Assembly: GCA_029946125.1 (NCBI GenBank)
Contig: JAQSDX010000024.1
Coordinates: 1 to 50,908, forward strand
Source: Candidatus Methylobacter titanis
GTDB taxonomy: Bacteria > Pseudomonadota > Gammaproteobacteria > Methylococcales > Methylomonadaceae
Direction of reading: 5' to 3'
Length of the DNA stretch: 50,908 bases
A program made the translations under genes and the position numbers. Below are positions 8,583 to 19,156 of the stretch, in pieces. Under the pieces are notes generated by a model. It searched no databases, had not been told where the DNA came from, and saw only the letters and a list, made by a program, of their open reading frames with translations. Every line of letters begins with the position of its first letter. The stretch's first letter is position 1.

Positions 8583-11500
8583 ATGAACGAAACAAAATCC
8601 AACGAGATAACAAAACCGCTCGTGGACAACACACCATGGATGGAAGACCCGCTCTGGTTTAAGGACTCCGTTATTTACGAACTGCACATCAAGGCTTTTT
8701 TTGACAGCGACAATAACGGCACTGGGGATTTCGCCGGCTTGATCCAGAAGCTCGATTATCTTCAGGATTTAGGAGTAAACACACTGTGGTTGTTACCCTT
8801 CTATCCTTCGCCTATGCGCGACGACGGTTATGATATAGCCGACTATCGCAATATCCATCCCGAGTACGGCAGCATGGCCGATTTCAAGCAATTCATGAAG
8901 GAAGCGCACCGCCGCGGTTTCAAGGTCATCACCGAACTGGTCATCAATCACACTTCCGATCAGCATCCGTGGTTTCAGGCGGCGCGCCGGGCACCTGCCG
9001 GATCGAAAAAGCGTGATTTTTACGTATGGAGCGATACCAACCAAAAGTTTCCCGAGACGCGCATTATTTTCGAGGATGCCGAGAAGTCCAACTGGACCTG
9101 GGACGATGAAGCCCATGCCTATTACTGGCATCGTTTCTTCTCCCATCAACCGGACCTCAACTTCAATAACCCGCAGGTGGTCAAAGCGGTTATCAAATTG
9201 ATGCGCTTTTGGCTGGATCAGGGTGTGGACGGCATGCGTCTGGATGCTATCCCCTATCTGTGTGTACAAGAGGGAACCCAAAACGAAAATCTGCCGGAAA
9301 CCCACGCCGTGATTAAACAAATGCGTGCGGTGGTCGATGCGCATTACCCTCACTGCGTATTTCTCGCCGAAGTCAATCAGTGGCCGGAAGATGTGCGCGA
9401 CTATTTCGGTGACGGCGATGAATGTCACATGGCTTATCATTTCCCTCTGATGCCGCGGATGTACATGGCTATCGCCCAGGAAGATCGTCATCCGATCGTC
9501 GATATCAAGCAGCAGACCCCGGATATTCCGGAAACCTGCCAATGGGCCATTTTCCTGCGCAATCACGACGAGCTTACCCTGGAGATGGTCACTGACAAAG
9601 AACGTGACTATATGTACCAGATGTATGTCGGTGATCCGCGCGCACGCTTGAATGTCGGCATTCGGCGCCGATTGGCGCCGCTGATGGACAATGAAATCGA
9701 CAAAATCAAGCTGATGAACAGCTTGCTGTTGTCTATGCGGGGCACGCCCATCATCTATTACGGCGACGAAATCGGCATGGGAGACAATTTCTTCTTGGGC
9801 GATCGCAATGGCGTGCGTACGCCGATGCAATGGAGTCCGGACCGCAATGCCGGCTTTTCGCGCGCCGATCCGCAGCGCCTGTATCTGCCGCCTATCATGG
9901 ATCCGGTGTATGGCTACGAATCAGTCAATGTAGAGGCGCAGTTGCGTGATAGAGCCTCACTGCTGAACTGGATGCGGCGTGTGCTGGCGTTGCGTAAAAA
10001 TCACCAGGCATTCGGTCGCGGGACACTGGTTTTTTTGCATCCCGGAAATCGCAAAATACTTGCCTATTTCAGATTATACCAAGGCGACATTATTTTGTGC
10101 GTTGCCAACCTGTCGCGTGCCGCACAAGCGGTCGAGCTTGATCTTTCCGCTTATAAGGGCTGCGTGCCGGTGGAATTGATGGGCCGCGCCGCTTTTCCGC
10201 CTATTGGCGAATTACCCTATCTCCTTACTTTGCCCGGCTATAACTACTATTGGTTCCGGCTGGCAAGCAGCGAAGAAGTTCCGGCGTGGCATGAGGAACA
10301 TCTATTACCGGAGGAATTGCCGATGCTGGTGCTGTTCGATGGTTGGCATAGCTTTTTCCGTCATCAGCTTGAATCCTGGCGTATTACGATGGCGGAAAAG
10401 GCGCGTACCCAGCTCGAAGCAGGCGCATTGCCGCGTTTTGTCGCAGCGCAACGCTGGTATGGAGGCAAGGGCGAGGCGATAAAACGGGTGATCATGACCG
10501 ACTATGCCGAGTGGGTCAATGCGGAGGATAAGTGGCTGGTAGCCCTGTTCGCTATTGAAGGCACCGGAGGAAAGCCGCTTACCTGTTTTTTGCCCCTCGC
10601 ACTTGCGTGGGAAAATGGCAACGAGGAACACCTGCACGCGATGTCGCCTGTCACTGTTGCCAAAGTGCGCCAGCAGTCTCAAGTCGGCATCCTGGGAGAT
10701 GCCTTTGCCGACGGGGCATTTTGTCGGGCGGTGGTTGAGGCCATCGGCGCACGTCAAACACTAGCCTGCGAGCAAGGCACTATTCGCTTTTCTCCCACCG
10801 ACGCTTTCGCTGCACTCGACAGGCAGGCATTGGCCAAGCTACCGGTACGACCAACCGCTATTCAGGGCAGCAATACCTCGGTGGTGTTGGGTGAACAGTT
10901 ATTCCTGAAAGGCTATCGGCATCTGCATGTCGGTGCACGCCCGGAATTTGAGATCGGACGTTTCCTAACCGATGTGGCGAAATTCCCCAATACGGTGCCC
11001 GTGCTCGGTGTCGTCGAGTATCAAGGCAACGACGGCAACATGACGCTTGCGTTACTCCAGAGCCATATCGAAAACCAGGGCGACTGCTGGAGCTACACCC
11101 TGGATTACCTGGGGCGATTCCTGGAAGAATGCCGCACCGCAGTCGAACCGGCAGCAGAAGCACATAGCGCCTATCTGCTGCTAATGCACACGCTCGGTCA
11201 GCGTACCGGTGAACTGCACAATGCGCTGGGTAAGGAGACCGGGGATTCGGCCTTCGATCCCGAAGCGGTTACCGACACCGATCTCGCCGACTGGGTACAG
11301 CAGGTGCAGGCAGAGGCGGCAACCACACTGGATCTGCTTGAGCATCGAATGGAAGGACTTGCCGGGACGGCTCGCGAGTTAGCGCAACTCTTGCTCACGC
11401 AACGCCATACACTTAAGGCTCGTCTCAACGCCTGCATTTGCGGACAGCTTAACGCGGTCAAGACCCGCTACCATGGCGATTTTCATCTGGCACAAGTGCT

Positions 11501-11918
11501 GCTTACCCAGAATGATTTCGTGTTTACCGATTTTGAGGGTGAACCGGCACGTCCGTTCGCCGAGCGTTGCCGCAAACACTCGCCCTTGCGCGATGTGGCC
11601 GGCATGCTGCGCTCGTTCAACTATGCCGCCCACACCGCGCTTGGGCAGGCTACCGCAGAACGACCCACGGATTTGGCAAAGTTTGAGCCTTGGGTCTGCG
11701 ACTGGAAAGCCGAGGTTGGACGCGTTTTCCTCGCCGCCTATGATGAAGCAGTACACAGTTCCGGGCTGTTCGCAGCGGATGCACCGTTGCGCGGCTTACT
11801 CGACCTGTTCCTGTTGGAAAAAATGCTTTACGAGCTGCGTTGCGAACTTGACGGCCGCCCGGATTGGGTAAGCATTCCGCTGCGCGGCATCCTGTCGCTA
11901 CTGCAACCGGTAATCTAA
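8583..11918 (+). CDS. treS: Trehalose synthase-maltokinase fusion (TreS-Mak)
   Basis: A 1111-residue two-domain protein. Residues ~15-560 are a GH13 trehalose synthase that interconverts maltose and trehalose: WFKDSVIYELHIKAFFDSDNNGTGDF, nucleophile D221 (GMRLDAIPYL), E263 (LAEVNQWP) and D329 (NHDELTLEMVT). Residues ~600-1111 are a maltokinase (Pep2/Mak) that phosphorylates maltose with ATP: the N-terminal cap has FVAAQRWYGGKG, and the kinase catalytic motif is HGDFHLAQ (H964-Q971), followed by the DFEGEP metal-binding motif. This fused form is common and its length is normal. Its product, maltose-1-phosphate, is normally taken by GlgE, but here only a stump of glgE is seen upstream. A GlgE gene may exist elsewhere. 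Confidence 0.95.
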   Translation: MNETKSNEITKPLVDNTPWMEDPLWFKDSVIYELHIKAFFDSDNNGTGDFAGLIQKLDYLQDLGVNTLWLLPFYPSPMRDDGYDIADYRNIHPEYGSMADFKQFMKEAHRRGFKVITELVINHTSDQHPWFQAARRAPAGSKKRDFYVWSDTNQKFPETRIIFEDAEKSNWTWDDEAHAYYWHRFFSHQPDLNFNNPQVVKAVIKLMRFWLDQGVDGMRLDAIPYLCVQEGTQNENLPETHAVIKQMRAVVDAHYPHCVFLAEVNQWPEDVRDYFGDGDECHMAYHFPLMPRMYMAIAQEDRHPIVDIKQQTPDIPETCQWAIFLRNHDELTLEMVTDKERDYMYQMYVGDPRARLNVGIRRRLAPLMDNEIDKIKLMNSLLLSMRGTPIIYYGDEIGMGDNFFLGDRNGVRTPMQWSPDRNAGFSRADPQRLYLPPIMDPVYGYESVNVEAQLRDRASLLNWMRRVLALRKNHQAFGRGTLVFLHPGNRKILAYFRLYQGDIILCVANLSRAAQAVELDLSAYKGCVPVELMGRAAFPPIGELPYLLTLPGYNYYWFRLASSEEVPAWHEEHLLPEELPMLVLFDGWHSFFRHQLESWRITMAEKARTQLEAGALPRFVAAQRWYGGKGEAIKRVIMTDYAEWVNAEDKWLVALFAIEGTGGKPLTCFLPLALAWENGNEEHLHAMSPVTVAKVRQQSQVGILGDAFADGAFCRAVVEAIGARQTLACEQGTIRFSPTDAFAALDRQALAKLPVRPTAIQGSNTSVVLGEQLFLKGYRHLHVGARPEFEIGRFLTDVAKFPNTVPVLGVVEYQGNDGNMTLALLQSHIENQGDCWSYTLDYLGRFLEECRTAVEPAAEAHSAYLLLMHTLGQRTGELHNALGKETGDSAFDPEAVTDTDLADWVQQVQAEAATTLDLLEHRMEGLAGTARELAQLLLTQRHTLKARLNACICGQLNAVKTRYHGDFHLAQVLLTQNDFVFTDFEGEPARPFAERCRKHSPLRDVAGMLRSFNYAAHTALGQATAERPTDLAKFEPWVCDWKAEVGRVFLAAYDEAVHSSGLFAADAPLRGLLDLFLLEKMLYELRCELDGRPDWVSIPLRGILSLLQPVI

Positions 11919-11967
11919 TCAGTGCCACCCTATATCATGAAACTCAGATGAATCCACCAAAATAATC

Positions 11968-12034
11968 GTCCACGAAAAACACAAACAACACGAAAAAATT
12001 GATATTTTTCGTGGCTTTCGTGATTTTTGTGGAC
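11968..12034. repeat. Imperfect 30-bp inverted repeat
   Basis: Arms at 11968-11997 and 12005-12034 pair at 24 of 30 positions (GTCCACGAAAAACAC... with ...TTCGTGATTTTTGTGGAC). The seven-base loop gives a long AT-rich hairpin between treS-mak and glgX. It resembles dispersed TTCGTGxTTTTCGTGG intergenic elements. It lacks the U-tract of a classic terminator. Confidence 0.7.
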
Positions 12035-12097
12035 CACTGATTTTTTCCAGGATACCTGCTGTATCCCAACGCAAGTGTTCAAACCAGAGGACTCAAC

Positions 12098-14227
12098 ATG
12101 ATTAAACCGATAACTTCAGTATGGCCGGGCCGTCCCTATCCGCGCGGGGCCTATTGGGATGGCGAAGGCGTGAATTTTGCCATTTTTTCCGAACATGCCG
12201 AAAAAGTCGAGTTGTGCCTGTTCGATGCCAAGGGAAAGAGCGAAGTCCAGCGCATCGAACTGAAAGAGCGTACCGATTTTGTCTGGCACTGTTATCTGCC
12301 CGAGCTCCGTCCAGGGATGCTTTATGGTTTCAGGGTGCACGGACCTTACCGACCGCAGGAAGGACATCGGTTCAATCCGCACAAGCTGCTGCTAGAACCC
12401 TATGCGAAAGATATAGTCGGAACGCCGCGCTGGAGCGACGCCCATTTCGGTTACAGCATCGGCAGCAAACATGCCGATCTTTCTTTCAGTCGCCGCGACA
12501 ATGCCAGCGTGATGCCGAAGTGTCGGGTTATCGATCAGACCTTCATCTGGGGAAACGATCAACCCCCCGATATTCAATGGCAGGATATGGTGATTTATGA
12601 GCTGCATGTCAAAGGCTTTACCATGCAACATCCGGATATTCCGCCCCAGTTTCGCGGCACTTATGCCGGATTGGCGATGGCTCCGGCCATCGAACACCTC
12701 AAGCGCCTGGGCGTGACCACGGTTGAACTGATGCCGGTGCATGCTTTCATCGATGATCGCCACCTGGTTGAACGAGGGCTGCGCAATTACTGGGGATATA
12801 ACTCGATTGGCTACCTGACGCCCGATTCCCGTTATTCGGCGAGCGGCCAGATCAGCGAGTTTAAAACCATGGTCAAGGCGCTTCACAAGGCGGGCATTGA
12901 AGTCATTCTAGATGTGGTCTACAACCATACCGCCGAAGGCAATCAGCTGGGGCCGACGCTGTCCTTCCGCGGCATCGACAATGCTTCCTACTATCGCCTG
13001 GAAGCTGATAATCCCCGCTATTACAAAGACTACACCGGCTGCGGCAACACCCTGGACATGCAACAATCGTGCGTACTTCAGTTGATCATGGACAGCCTGC
13101 GTTATTGGGTGCTGGACATGCATGTGGACGGCTTCCGTTTCGATCTGGCTTCTACATTGGCAAGAGAGTTGCACGAAGTCAACCAGTTGGGCACCTTCTT
13201 CAATACCATCCGTCAGGATCCGGTGCTGAGCACCATCAAGCTGATTGCCGAACCCTGGGATCTGGGCGAAGGCGGCTATCAAGTGGGCAACTTCCCGCTG
13301 GGTTGGTCGGAATGGAACGATAAGTATCGCGACAGCATTCGCGCCTATTGGAAAGGCGATGGCGGGCTGCTCGGGGAGATGGCGCAACGCTTGACAGGAT
13401 CCAGCGACCTCTATGAACGCAGCGGGCGATCTCATGCCAGTATCAATTTCATCAGTGCTCACGACGGCTTTACCTTGCATGACCTGGTGACCTACGACAC
13501 CAAACACAACGAGGCCAATAAAGAAGATACTCCCAATGGTAACGACAATAACCAGTCATGGAATTGCGGCGTCGAGGGAGAAACCGACGATCCGGAGATT
13601 AATGCCTTGCGTGCCCGCCAGAAACGCAATCTTCTCGCGACCCTGCTGTTTTCACAGGGAGTTCCGATGCTGCTTGCAGGCGACGAGATGGGGCATACCC
13701 AGCAGGGCAATAACAACGCCTATTGTCAGGACAACGCGATTAGCTGGCTCTCGTGGGAACTGAAGAAACAGGATAAGGATTTACTTAAATTTACCCGGCG
13801 TATTATCAGTTTGCGTAACGAGCATCCCTTGTTCCGGCGACGTTATTTCTTTCAGGGACGCCCTATTCGCGGCGCCGAGGTAAAAGATCTCGTCTGGCTT
13901 AATCCGGATGGGTCGGAAATGAGCGATGAAGACTGGAATCAGTCATTTTCGCGTTGCCTGGGCGTGCATTTTGTTGGCGATTCCTTGTTTGAAACCGACG
14001 GGCGCGGACGGCGTTTAATCGACGATAATTTACTATTGCTGATCAACGCACATCATGAAGACATTGCCTTCACGCTGCCGGAATTCGATGGGCATCACGC
14101 TTGGGATATATTGCTGGATACCTTTGATGCCACCGGCACCCCCGAATCTTCCTGTTACAAAGCCGGACAAGGCTACCCCGTGCATGGACGATCACTGGTG
14201 CTGTTGAAACAAGGCAAAAATCGATGA
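12098..14227 (+). CDS. glgX: Glycogen debranching enzyme GlgX
   Basis: A 709-residue GH13 isoamylase-type enzyme that hydrolyses alpha-1,6 branches of phosphorylase-trimmed glycogen. The N-terminal CBM48 domain (PYPRGAYWDGEGVNFAIFSEHAEKVELCLFD) is followed by the catalytic barrel. Catalytic residues: D349 (DGFRFDLASTLARE), E385 (LIAEPWDLGEGGYQVG) and D456 (SAHDGFTLHDLVTYDTKHN, also a family signature). AGAGGA sits upstream of the ATG. The stop overlaps the treZ start (ATGA), so glgX, treZ and treY form a translationally coupled set. Debranched malto-oligosaccharides are the substrate of TreY, which makes the order functionally sensible. Confidence 0.96.
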   Translation: MIKPITSVWPGRPYPRGAYWDGEGVNFAIFSEHAEKVELCLFDAKGKSEVQRIELKERTDFVWHCYLPELRPGMLYGFRVHGPYRPQEGHRFNPHKLLLEPYAKDIVGTPRWSDAHFGYSIGSKHADLSFSRRDNASVMPKCRVIDQTFIWGNDQPPDIQWQDMVIYELHVKGFTMQHPDIPPQFRGTYAGLAMAPAIEHLKRLGVTTVELMPVHAFIDDRHLVERGLRNYWGYNSIGYLTPDSRYSASGQISEFKTMVKALHKAGIEVILDVVYNHTAEGNQLGPTLSFRGIDNASYYRLEADNPRYYKDYTGCGNTLDMQQSCVLQLIMDSLRYWVLDMHVDGFRFDLASTLARELHEVNQLGTFFNTIRQDPVLSTIKLIAEPWDLGEGGYQVGNFPLGWSEWNDKYRDSIRAYWKGDGGLLGEMAQRLTGSSDLYERSGRSHASINFISAHDGFTLHDLVTYDTKHNEANKEDTPNGNDNNQSWNCGVEGETDDPEINALRARQKRNLLATLLFSQGVPMLLAGDEMGHTQQGNNNAYCQDNAISWLSWELKKQDKDLLKFTRRIISLRNEHPLFRRRYFFQGRPIRGAEVKDLVWLNPDGSEMSDEDWNQSFSRCLGVHFVGDSLFETDGRGRRLIDDNLLLLINAHHEDIAFTLPEFDGHHAWDILLDTFDATGTPESSCYKAGQGYPVHGRSLVLLKQGKNR

Positions 14228-16053
14228 GAAGAGCGCACGGTATGCCTTTTGGCGCATGCCTGCTGCCTGACGGCCGCATCCGTTTCCGCCTGTGGGCGCC
14301 GGCGGTAAGACAGGTCGAGCTCATACTGGAAAATAACACCGGCAAAGAAATTAGCTTGGCGATGCACCCGCTTGCAGACGGCTGGTTCCAGCTCGAGACT
14401 TTGCCGCAACTGGCGGCCCCAGGAACCTTATATCATTACCGCCTGGACGGCGGACTGATCGTACCCGACCCGGCATCGCGCGCCAATCCCCAAGACGTGC
14501 ACGGCCCCAGTCAGATCGTCGATGCGACCGCCTTTATCTGGCAGGACGATAACTGGCAGGGCCGTCCCTGGCATGAAGCGGTCATCTATGAACTGCATCT
14601 GGGCACCTTCACCGATGAAGGTACCTTTAGCGCCGCCATCCCGCGTCTCGACTATCTGGTGGAATTAGGCATTACCGCCATTGAATTAATGCCGGTGGCG
14701 GATTTTCCGGGTACACGCAACTGGGGCTACGACGGCGCACTGCTGTTTGCGCCCGACAGCAGTTACGGTACTCCGAATGATCTGAAGGCGCTGGTGCAGG
14801 CGGCGCATGCGCGCGGCTTGATGGTGTTGCTCGACGTGGTGTACAACCACTTCGGGCCGGAAGGCAATTATCTCCATGCCTATGCGCCGCAGTTCTTTAA
14901 CGAGCGCCATCACACACCGTGGGGCGCAGCCATTAATTTTGACGGCAACGACAGCCGCATAGTGCGTAATTTTTTTATTCATAACGCGTTGTACTGGCTT
15001 GAGGAATACCATTTTGACGGACTGAGGCTCGATGCAGTGCATGCCATTGTCGACGACAGTCGGCCGGACATCGTCGAAGAACTGGCGGCAAAGGTACAGG
15101 CGGGGCCTGGGCAAAGCCGACAAGTGCACCTGATACTGGAGAACGACGCCAATACAACCGGCTATCTACAACAGGGAACCATTGCCGCCCAGTGGAACGA
15201 CGACAGTCATCATGCCCTGCACCTGCTGTTGACCGGCGAACGCGACGGCTACTATGCCGACTATACCGATCGGCCGATACGCCATCTGGCGCGCTGTCTG
15301 GCTGAAGGCTTTGCCTTCCAGGGCGAGCCTTCACCGTTTCGCGAGGGTCGGCTGCGCGGCGAACCTAGCGGACACCTGCCGCCCGGCGCTTTCATCAATT
15401 TTATCCAGACACACGACCAGATAGGCAACCGCGCTTACGGCGAACGCATTGCTATGCTGACACCACAAAAGCCGCTGCAAGTTGCGCTGGCTGTGTTGCT
15501 GCTGGCACCATCGCCGCCCTTGCTGTTCATGGGCGAGGAATTTGCTGCGGCAACGCCGTTCCAGTTTTTCTGCGATTTTCAGGGTGAGCTGGCCGACGCC
15601 GTCACCGAAGGACGACGCCGCGAATTCGCCGGTTTCCGAAAATTTTCCGATCCCGCTGCGCGTGCAGCTATTCCCGATCCTAACGATCCGGCTACCTTTG
15701 TGCGCTGCAAGCTCAATTGGGACTGTCTGGACGAACCGCAGCACAAAGTTTGGCTTGAGTATTACCGCAGTTTGTTGGCGCTACGACGTATCCATGTGGT
15801 GCCGCGTTTGCCGGGTAGGGGCGACGGCGGCGAATTCGAATTAATTGGAACTTCCGGACTGGTGGTGCGCCGGCATCTGGGTGACGGTGCCCGGCTGACG
15901 CTGTTGGCCAATCTGGGCGATAGCCCGGTCGAAGGTGTCATCGATTTTGCCGGTACGGCTTTCTATCTCAGCCAAGCCGACCTGCCGGAAATTTTTGCCG
16001 CCGGGCGTATGCCGTCCTGGTGTGCGGCCTGGTTCATCGAGGAAGCTAGATGA
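14224..16053 (+). CDS. treZ: Malto-oligosyltrehalose trehalohydrolase
   Basis: A 609-residue GH13 enzyme that releases trehalose from malto-oligosyltrehalose, the second step of the TreY-TreZ route. An N-terminal beta-sandwich (FRLWAPAVRQVELIL) precedes the barrel; YELHLGTFTDEGTF and NYLHAYAPQFFNERHHTPWG are typical of TreZ. Catalytic residues: D270 (GLRLDAVHAI), E306 (LILENDANTTGYL) and D398 (THDQIGNRAYGERI). It overlaps glgX by four bases and treY by four bases, so the three are probably made from one transcript in a fixed ratio. Length is normal for the family. Confidence 0.96.
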   Translation: MRRAHGMPFGACLLPDGRIRFRLWAPAVRQVELILENNTGKEISLAMHPLADGWFQLETLPQLAAPGTLYHYRLDGGLIVPDPASRANPQDVHGPSQIVDATAFIWQDDNWQGRPWHEAVIYELHLGTFTDEGTFSAAIPRLDYLVELGITAIELMPVADFPGTRNWGYDGALLFAPDSSYGTPNDLKALVQAAHARGLMVLLDVVYNHFGPEGNYLHAYAPQFFNERHHTPWGAAINFDGNDSRIVRNFFIHNALYWLEEYHFDGLRLDAVHAIVDDSRPDIVEELAAKVQAGPGQSRQVHLILENDANTTGYLQQGTIAAQWNDDSHHALHLLLTGERDGYYADYTDRPIRHLARCLAEGFAFQGEPSPFREGRLRGEPSGHLPPGAFINFIQTHDQIGNRAYGERIAMLTPQKPLQVALAVLLLAPSPPLLFMGEEFAAATPFQFFCDFQGELADAVTEGRRREFAGFRKFSDPAARAAIPDPNDPATFVRCKLNWDCLDEPQHKVWLEYYRSLLALRRIHVVPRLPGRGDGGEFELIGTSGLVVRRHLGDGARLTLLANLGDSPVEGVIDFAGTAFYLSQADLPEIFAAGRMPSWCAAWFIEEAR

Positions 16054-19000
16054 AACATCCCAAGACGCCTGAAAACGCACCGGTTGCGCTACCGCCATCC
16101 GCGCTCGCTGATAGCGGCTCACGCTGGCTATTGGCGCAGGAACACAGTCAGCCTGAAAAGACCTTATCCCAGCCGCCCGAACCGCGTATTCCCTTGTCCA
16201 CCTATCGTTTGCAATTCAACTGCGATTTCACTTTTAATCAGGCGCGCGACATTGTTCCCTACTTGAGCGCGCTGGGCATTTCGCACCTGTATGCCTCACC
16301 CTATTTTAAGGCGCGGCCGGGTAGTCGGCATGGCTACGACATCATCGATCACAATACGCTGAATCCCGAGATCGGCACGGACGAGGAGTTTGAGCAGCTT
16401 TGCGCCACCCTCGCCGAGCACGGCATGGGGCAGATACTTGATGTGGTGCCTAATCATATGGGCGTACAAGGCGGCGATAATACCTGGTGGCTGGACATAC
16501 TGGAAAACGGTCCGGCATCGGTGTATGCCGGGTTCTTCGATATTGACTGGGCGCCGATCAAGGCTAAGCTGCATGGCAAGGTGCTATTGCCGGTGCTGGG
16601 TAACTCTTATGGTGCGGTGCTGGACAATGCCGAATTACAACTGCGCTTTGCTGCGGAACACGGTGAATTTGCCATTTATTACCACGAGAACCACTTTCCG
16701 GTAGATCCGGCCGAATACCCGCATATCCTGGCCTATCGCATAGATACCTTGAGCGCAAGCTTAGGTCGGGACAATCCGTTACTGATGGAATACCAGAGCC
16801 TGGTAACGGCATTCCGTCATCTTCCGCGCCGTGATGAAGTCTTGTCTGAACGTCAGCTTGAGCGGAGGCGTGACAAGGAAGTGTATAAGCGTCATCTTGC
16901 CGGTCTCGTTAAGCAATCTTCCGACATCGCCGGTTTTCTGCAAGAAAATCTGTGCATCTTCAACGGCACGGCAGGGCAATCATCCCGTTTCGATCAGCTC
17001 CATCACTTGCTTGAGGCTCAAGCTTACCGACTGACGTTTTGGCGGGTAGCCGCAGACGAAATTAATTACCGGCGGTTTTTCGATATCAACGATCTTGCCG
17101 GGCTACGTATGGAAAACGACGACGTTTTCGATGCAACCCATCAGTTAGTGCTGCGACTGGTTCGGGAAGGCAAGCTGGAGGGGCTGCGTCTGGATCATCC
17201 GGACGGACTGTACGATCCGGAGGCGTATTTTTGCCAGCTGGTCGAGCAATGTCGTCGCGTCGGTCACACGCCTTATCTGGTGGTGGAAAAAATCCTGGCG
17301 GTACGCGAGGATTTGCGTAACAGTTGGCCGGTGCAGGGTACTACGGGCTACGAATTCACTAATCTGCTCAACGGGCTGTTTGTGGTTACCGGTGCCGCCG
17401 AGCGGATGACGCGCCTGTATAACAGCTTCATCGGGGAGCCTATCAACTTTGATGACCTGCTCTACCGTTCCAAGCAGCTTATCATGAAGACCGCGCTATC
17501 GGCGGAGCTGAATGTGTTGGCCAACCAGCTCTCGAAAATCGCCGAAGCCGACCGTCATACCCGCGATTACACGCTGAACGGATTGCGCTCGGCATTGGCT
17601 GAAATAGTCGCGTGCTTCCCGGTTTATCGTGGTTACATCAGCGACCGCGAAGTGGGAACGGAAGATCTTCGTAACATCGAACAGGCAACGGCAGCGGCTA
17701 AACGCAGGAGTACAACGGCAGATACCGGTATCTTTGACTTTCTGCGTGAGGTGCTCACCCTTGCCGCAGCCGAGCGGAAATCACCGACGTACTATCAGCA
17801 GGTGATTGCCTTTGCGATGAAATTCCAGCAATTCACCAGCCCGGTTATGGCGAAAGGACTGGAGGACACCAGTGCCTATATCTATCACCGCTTGCTGTCG
17901 CTCAACGAAGTCGGCGGCGACCCGCGTCGGTTCGGGGTGACGCTTACCGCATTCCATCGAGCTAACCAAACGCGGGCAAAGAACTGGCCGCATGCGATGG
18001 TAACCACGTCCACTCACGACACCAAGCGCAGCGAGGATATGCGTGCGCGCCTCAATGTGCTGTCTGAAATACCGGCTGCCTGGCGACTGGCGTTACGACA
18101 CTGGAGTCGCGCCAATCGCAGTCTCAAGCATAGGGTCGACGGGATGCCGGTGCCCACGCCGAACGATGAATATTTCATCTATCAAACCTTGTTGGGTATC
18201 TGGCCGCCCGGCGAACCGGACGCCGATGAAATGGCGCGTTTTAGCGTCCGGATGGCGGAATATCTGCTCAAAGCGGTGCGTGAAGCCAAGGTACATACCA
18301 GCTGGATAAATCCCAATACGGCGTATGAAGATGCCGTCGTTGCATTCGCCGATAGGCTGATCAATGCGCCTGAGGAAAGTGCGTTTCTGGCCGATTTTCT
18401 GCCTTTTCAGCGACGAATTGCGCGGCTCGGGCTATTCAACAGCCTGTCGCAGACATTGATCAAGCTCACTGTGCCGGGGATGCCGGATATTTATCAAGGT
18501 TGCGAATGTTGGGATTTCAGCCTGGTCGATCCCGACAACCGGCGACCGGTTGATTTCGGTCACCGCCGAGCCTCGCTTGATGTAGTGCAAACGCTTGCCG
18601 CACGGACACCGGAACAACGGAGAACAGGGGTGCGCGCCTTATGCGACACGCTGGAAGACGGCAAGGCAAAATTGCTGGTGGTCAGAACGGCGCTGGCGTT
18701 GCGACAACACTGGCCGGAAGTGTTTTTGCAAGGAAGCTATGTGCCGCTGGCCGTCAAAGGCGAGCATGCGACTCATGTATGCGCCTATGCACGCCTTGCC
18801 GGTGAGCGTATCGTCATTACAGTGGCGCCGCGTTTCTTTGCGCGGCTGCTGGATGACACCGACAGGCTGCCTCTGGGAGAAAAGATTTGGGCCAATACCA
18901 CCGTGGACTTACCTTTTCATCGGCCCGATAGCCAATATTTATGCGCCTTCACCGGGAAGGTGATGAAGCCGCAACAGCATTTATCCGGATGGCGCTTAGC

Positions 19001-19058
19001 CGTTGCACAACTGCTGGCAGACTTTCCGGTAGGGCTGATCACCGATGAAACGAAGTGA
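16050..19058 (+). CDS. treY: Malto-oligosyltrehalose synthase
   Basis: A 1002-residue GH13 enzyme that converts the reducing-end alpha-1,4 bond of malto-oligosaccharides to alpha,alpha-1,1, the first step of the TreY-TreZ route. IPLSTYRLQFNCDFTFNQA and LGISHLYASPYFKARPGSRHGYD are family signatures. Catalytic residues: D382 (GLRLDHPDGLYDP), E413 (VVEKIL) and D657 (TSTHDTKRSEDMRARL). About 45 extra residues at the N-terminus, rich in Pro and Ala, precede the usual start of the fold. The start codon overlaps the treZ stop. The gene ends convergently with the sterol-desaturase gene at 19157; no strong terminator is visible in the 98-bp gap. Confidence 0.96.
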   Translation: MKHPKTPENAPVALPPSALADSGSRWLLAQEHSQPEKTLSQPPEPRIPLSTYRLQFNCDFTFNQARDIVPYLSALGISHLYASPYFKARPGSRHGYDIIDHNTLNPEIGTDEEFEQLCATLAEHGMGQILDVVPNHMGVQGGDNTWWLDILENGPASVYAGFFDIDWAPIKAKLHGKVLLPVLGNSYGAVLDNAELQLRFAAEHGEFAIYYHENHFPVDPAEYPHILAYRIDTLSASLGRDNPLLMEYQSLVTAFRHLPRRDEVLSERQLERRRDKEVYKRHLAGLVKQSSDIAGFLQENLCIFNGTAGQSSRFDQLHHLLEAQAYRLTFWRVAADEINYRRFFDINDLAGLRMENDDVFDATHQLVLRLVREGKLEGLRLDHPDGLYDPEAYFCQLVEQCRRVGHTPYLVVEKILAVREDLRNSWPVQGTTGYEFTNLLNGLFVVTGAAERMTRLYNSFIGEPINFDDLLYRSKQLIMKTALSAELNVLANQLSKIAEADRHTRDYTLNGLRSALAEIVACFPVYRGYISDREVGTEDLRNIEQATAAAKRRSTTADTGIFDFLREVLTLAAAERKSPTYYQQVIAFAMKFQQFTSPVMAKGLEDTSAYIYHRLLSLNEVGGDPRRFGVTLTAFHRANQTRAKNWPHAMVTTSTHDTKRSEDMRARLNVLSEIPAAWRLALRHWSRANRSLKHRVDGMPVPTPNDEYFIYQTLLGIWPPGEPDADEMARFSVRMAEYLLKAVREAKVHTSWINPNTAYEDAVVAFADRLINAPEESAFLADFLPFQRRIARLGLFNSLSQTLIKLTVPGMPDIYQGCECWDFSLVDPDNRRPVDFGHRRASLDVVQTLAARTPEQRRTGVRALCDTLEDGKAKLLVVRTALALRQHWPEVFLQGSYVPLAVKGEHATHVCAYARLAGERIVITVAPRFFARLLDDTDRLPLGEKIWANTTVDLPFHRPDSQYLCAFTGKVMKPQQHLSGWRLAVAQLLADFPVGLITDETK

Positions 19059-19156
19059 AGTCCAAGGGTATCGGATAAATGCTGTACCTCATCAAAAACG
19101 CCGGAACAAATGAGCATATCACTATCCTATGACCCCGTTCGGTCATGCAGTCATGA

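Noticed and set aside
8793-9830. 345-codon open frame on the minus strand inside treS-mak
   Set aside because: It lies wholly opposite a strongly conserved catalytic domain and its translation has no recognisable motif; a shadow of high-GC coding DNA.
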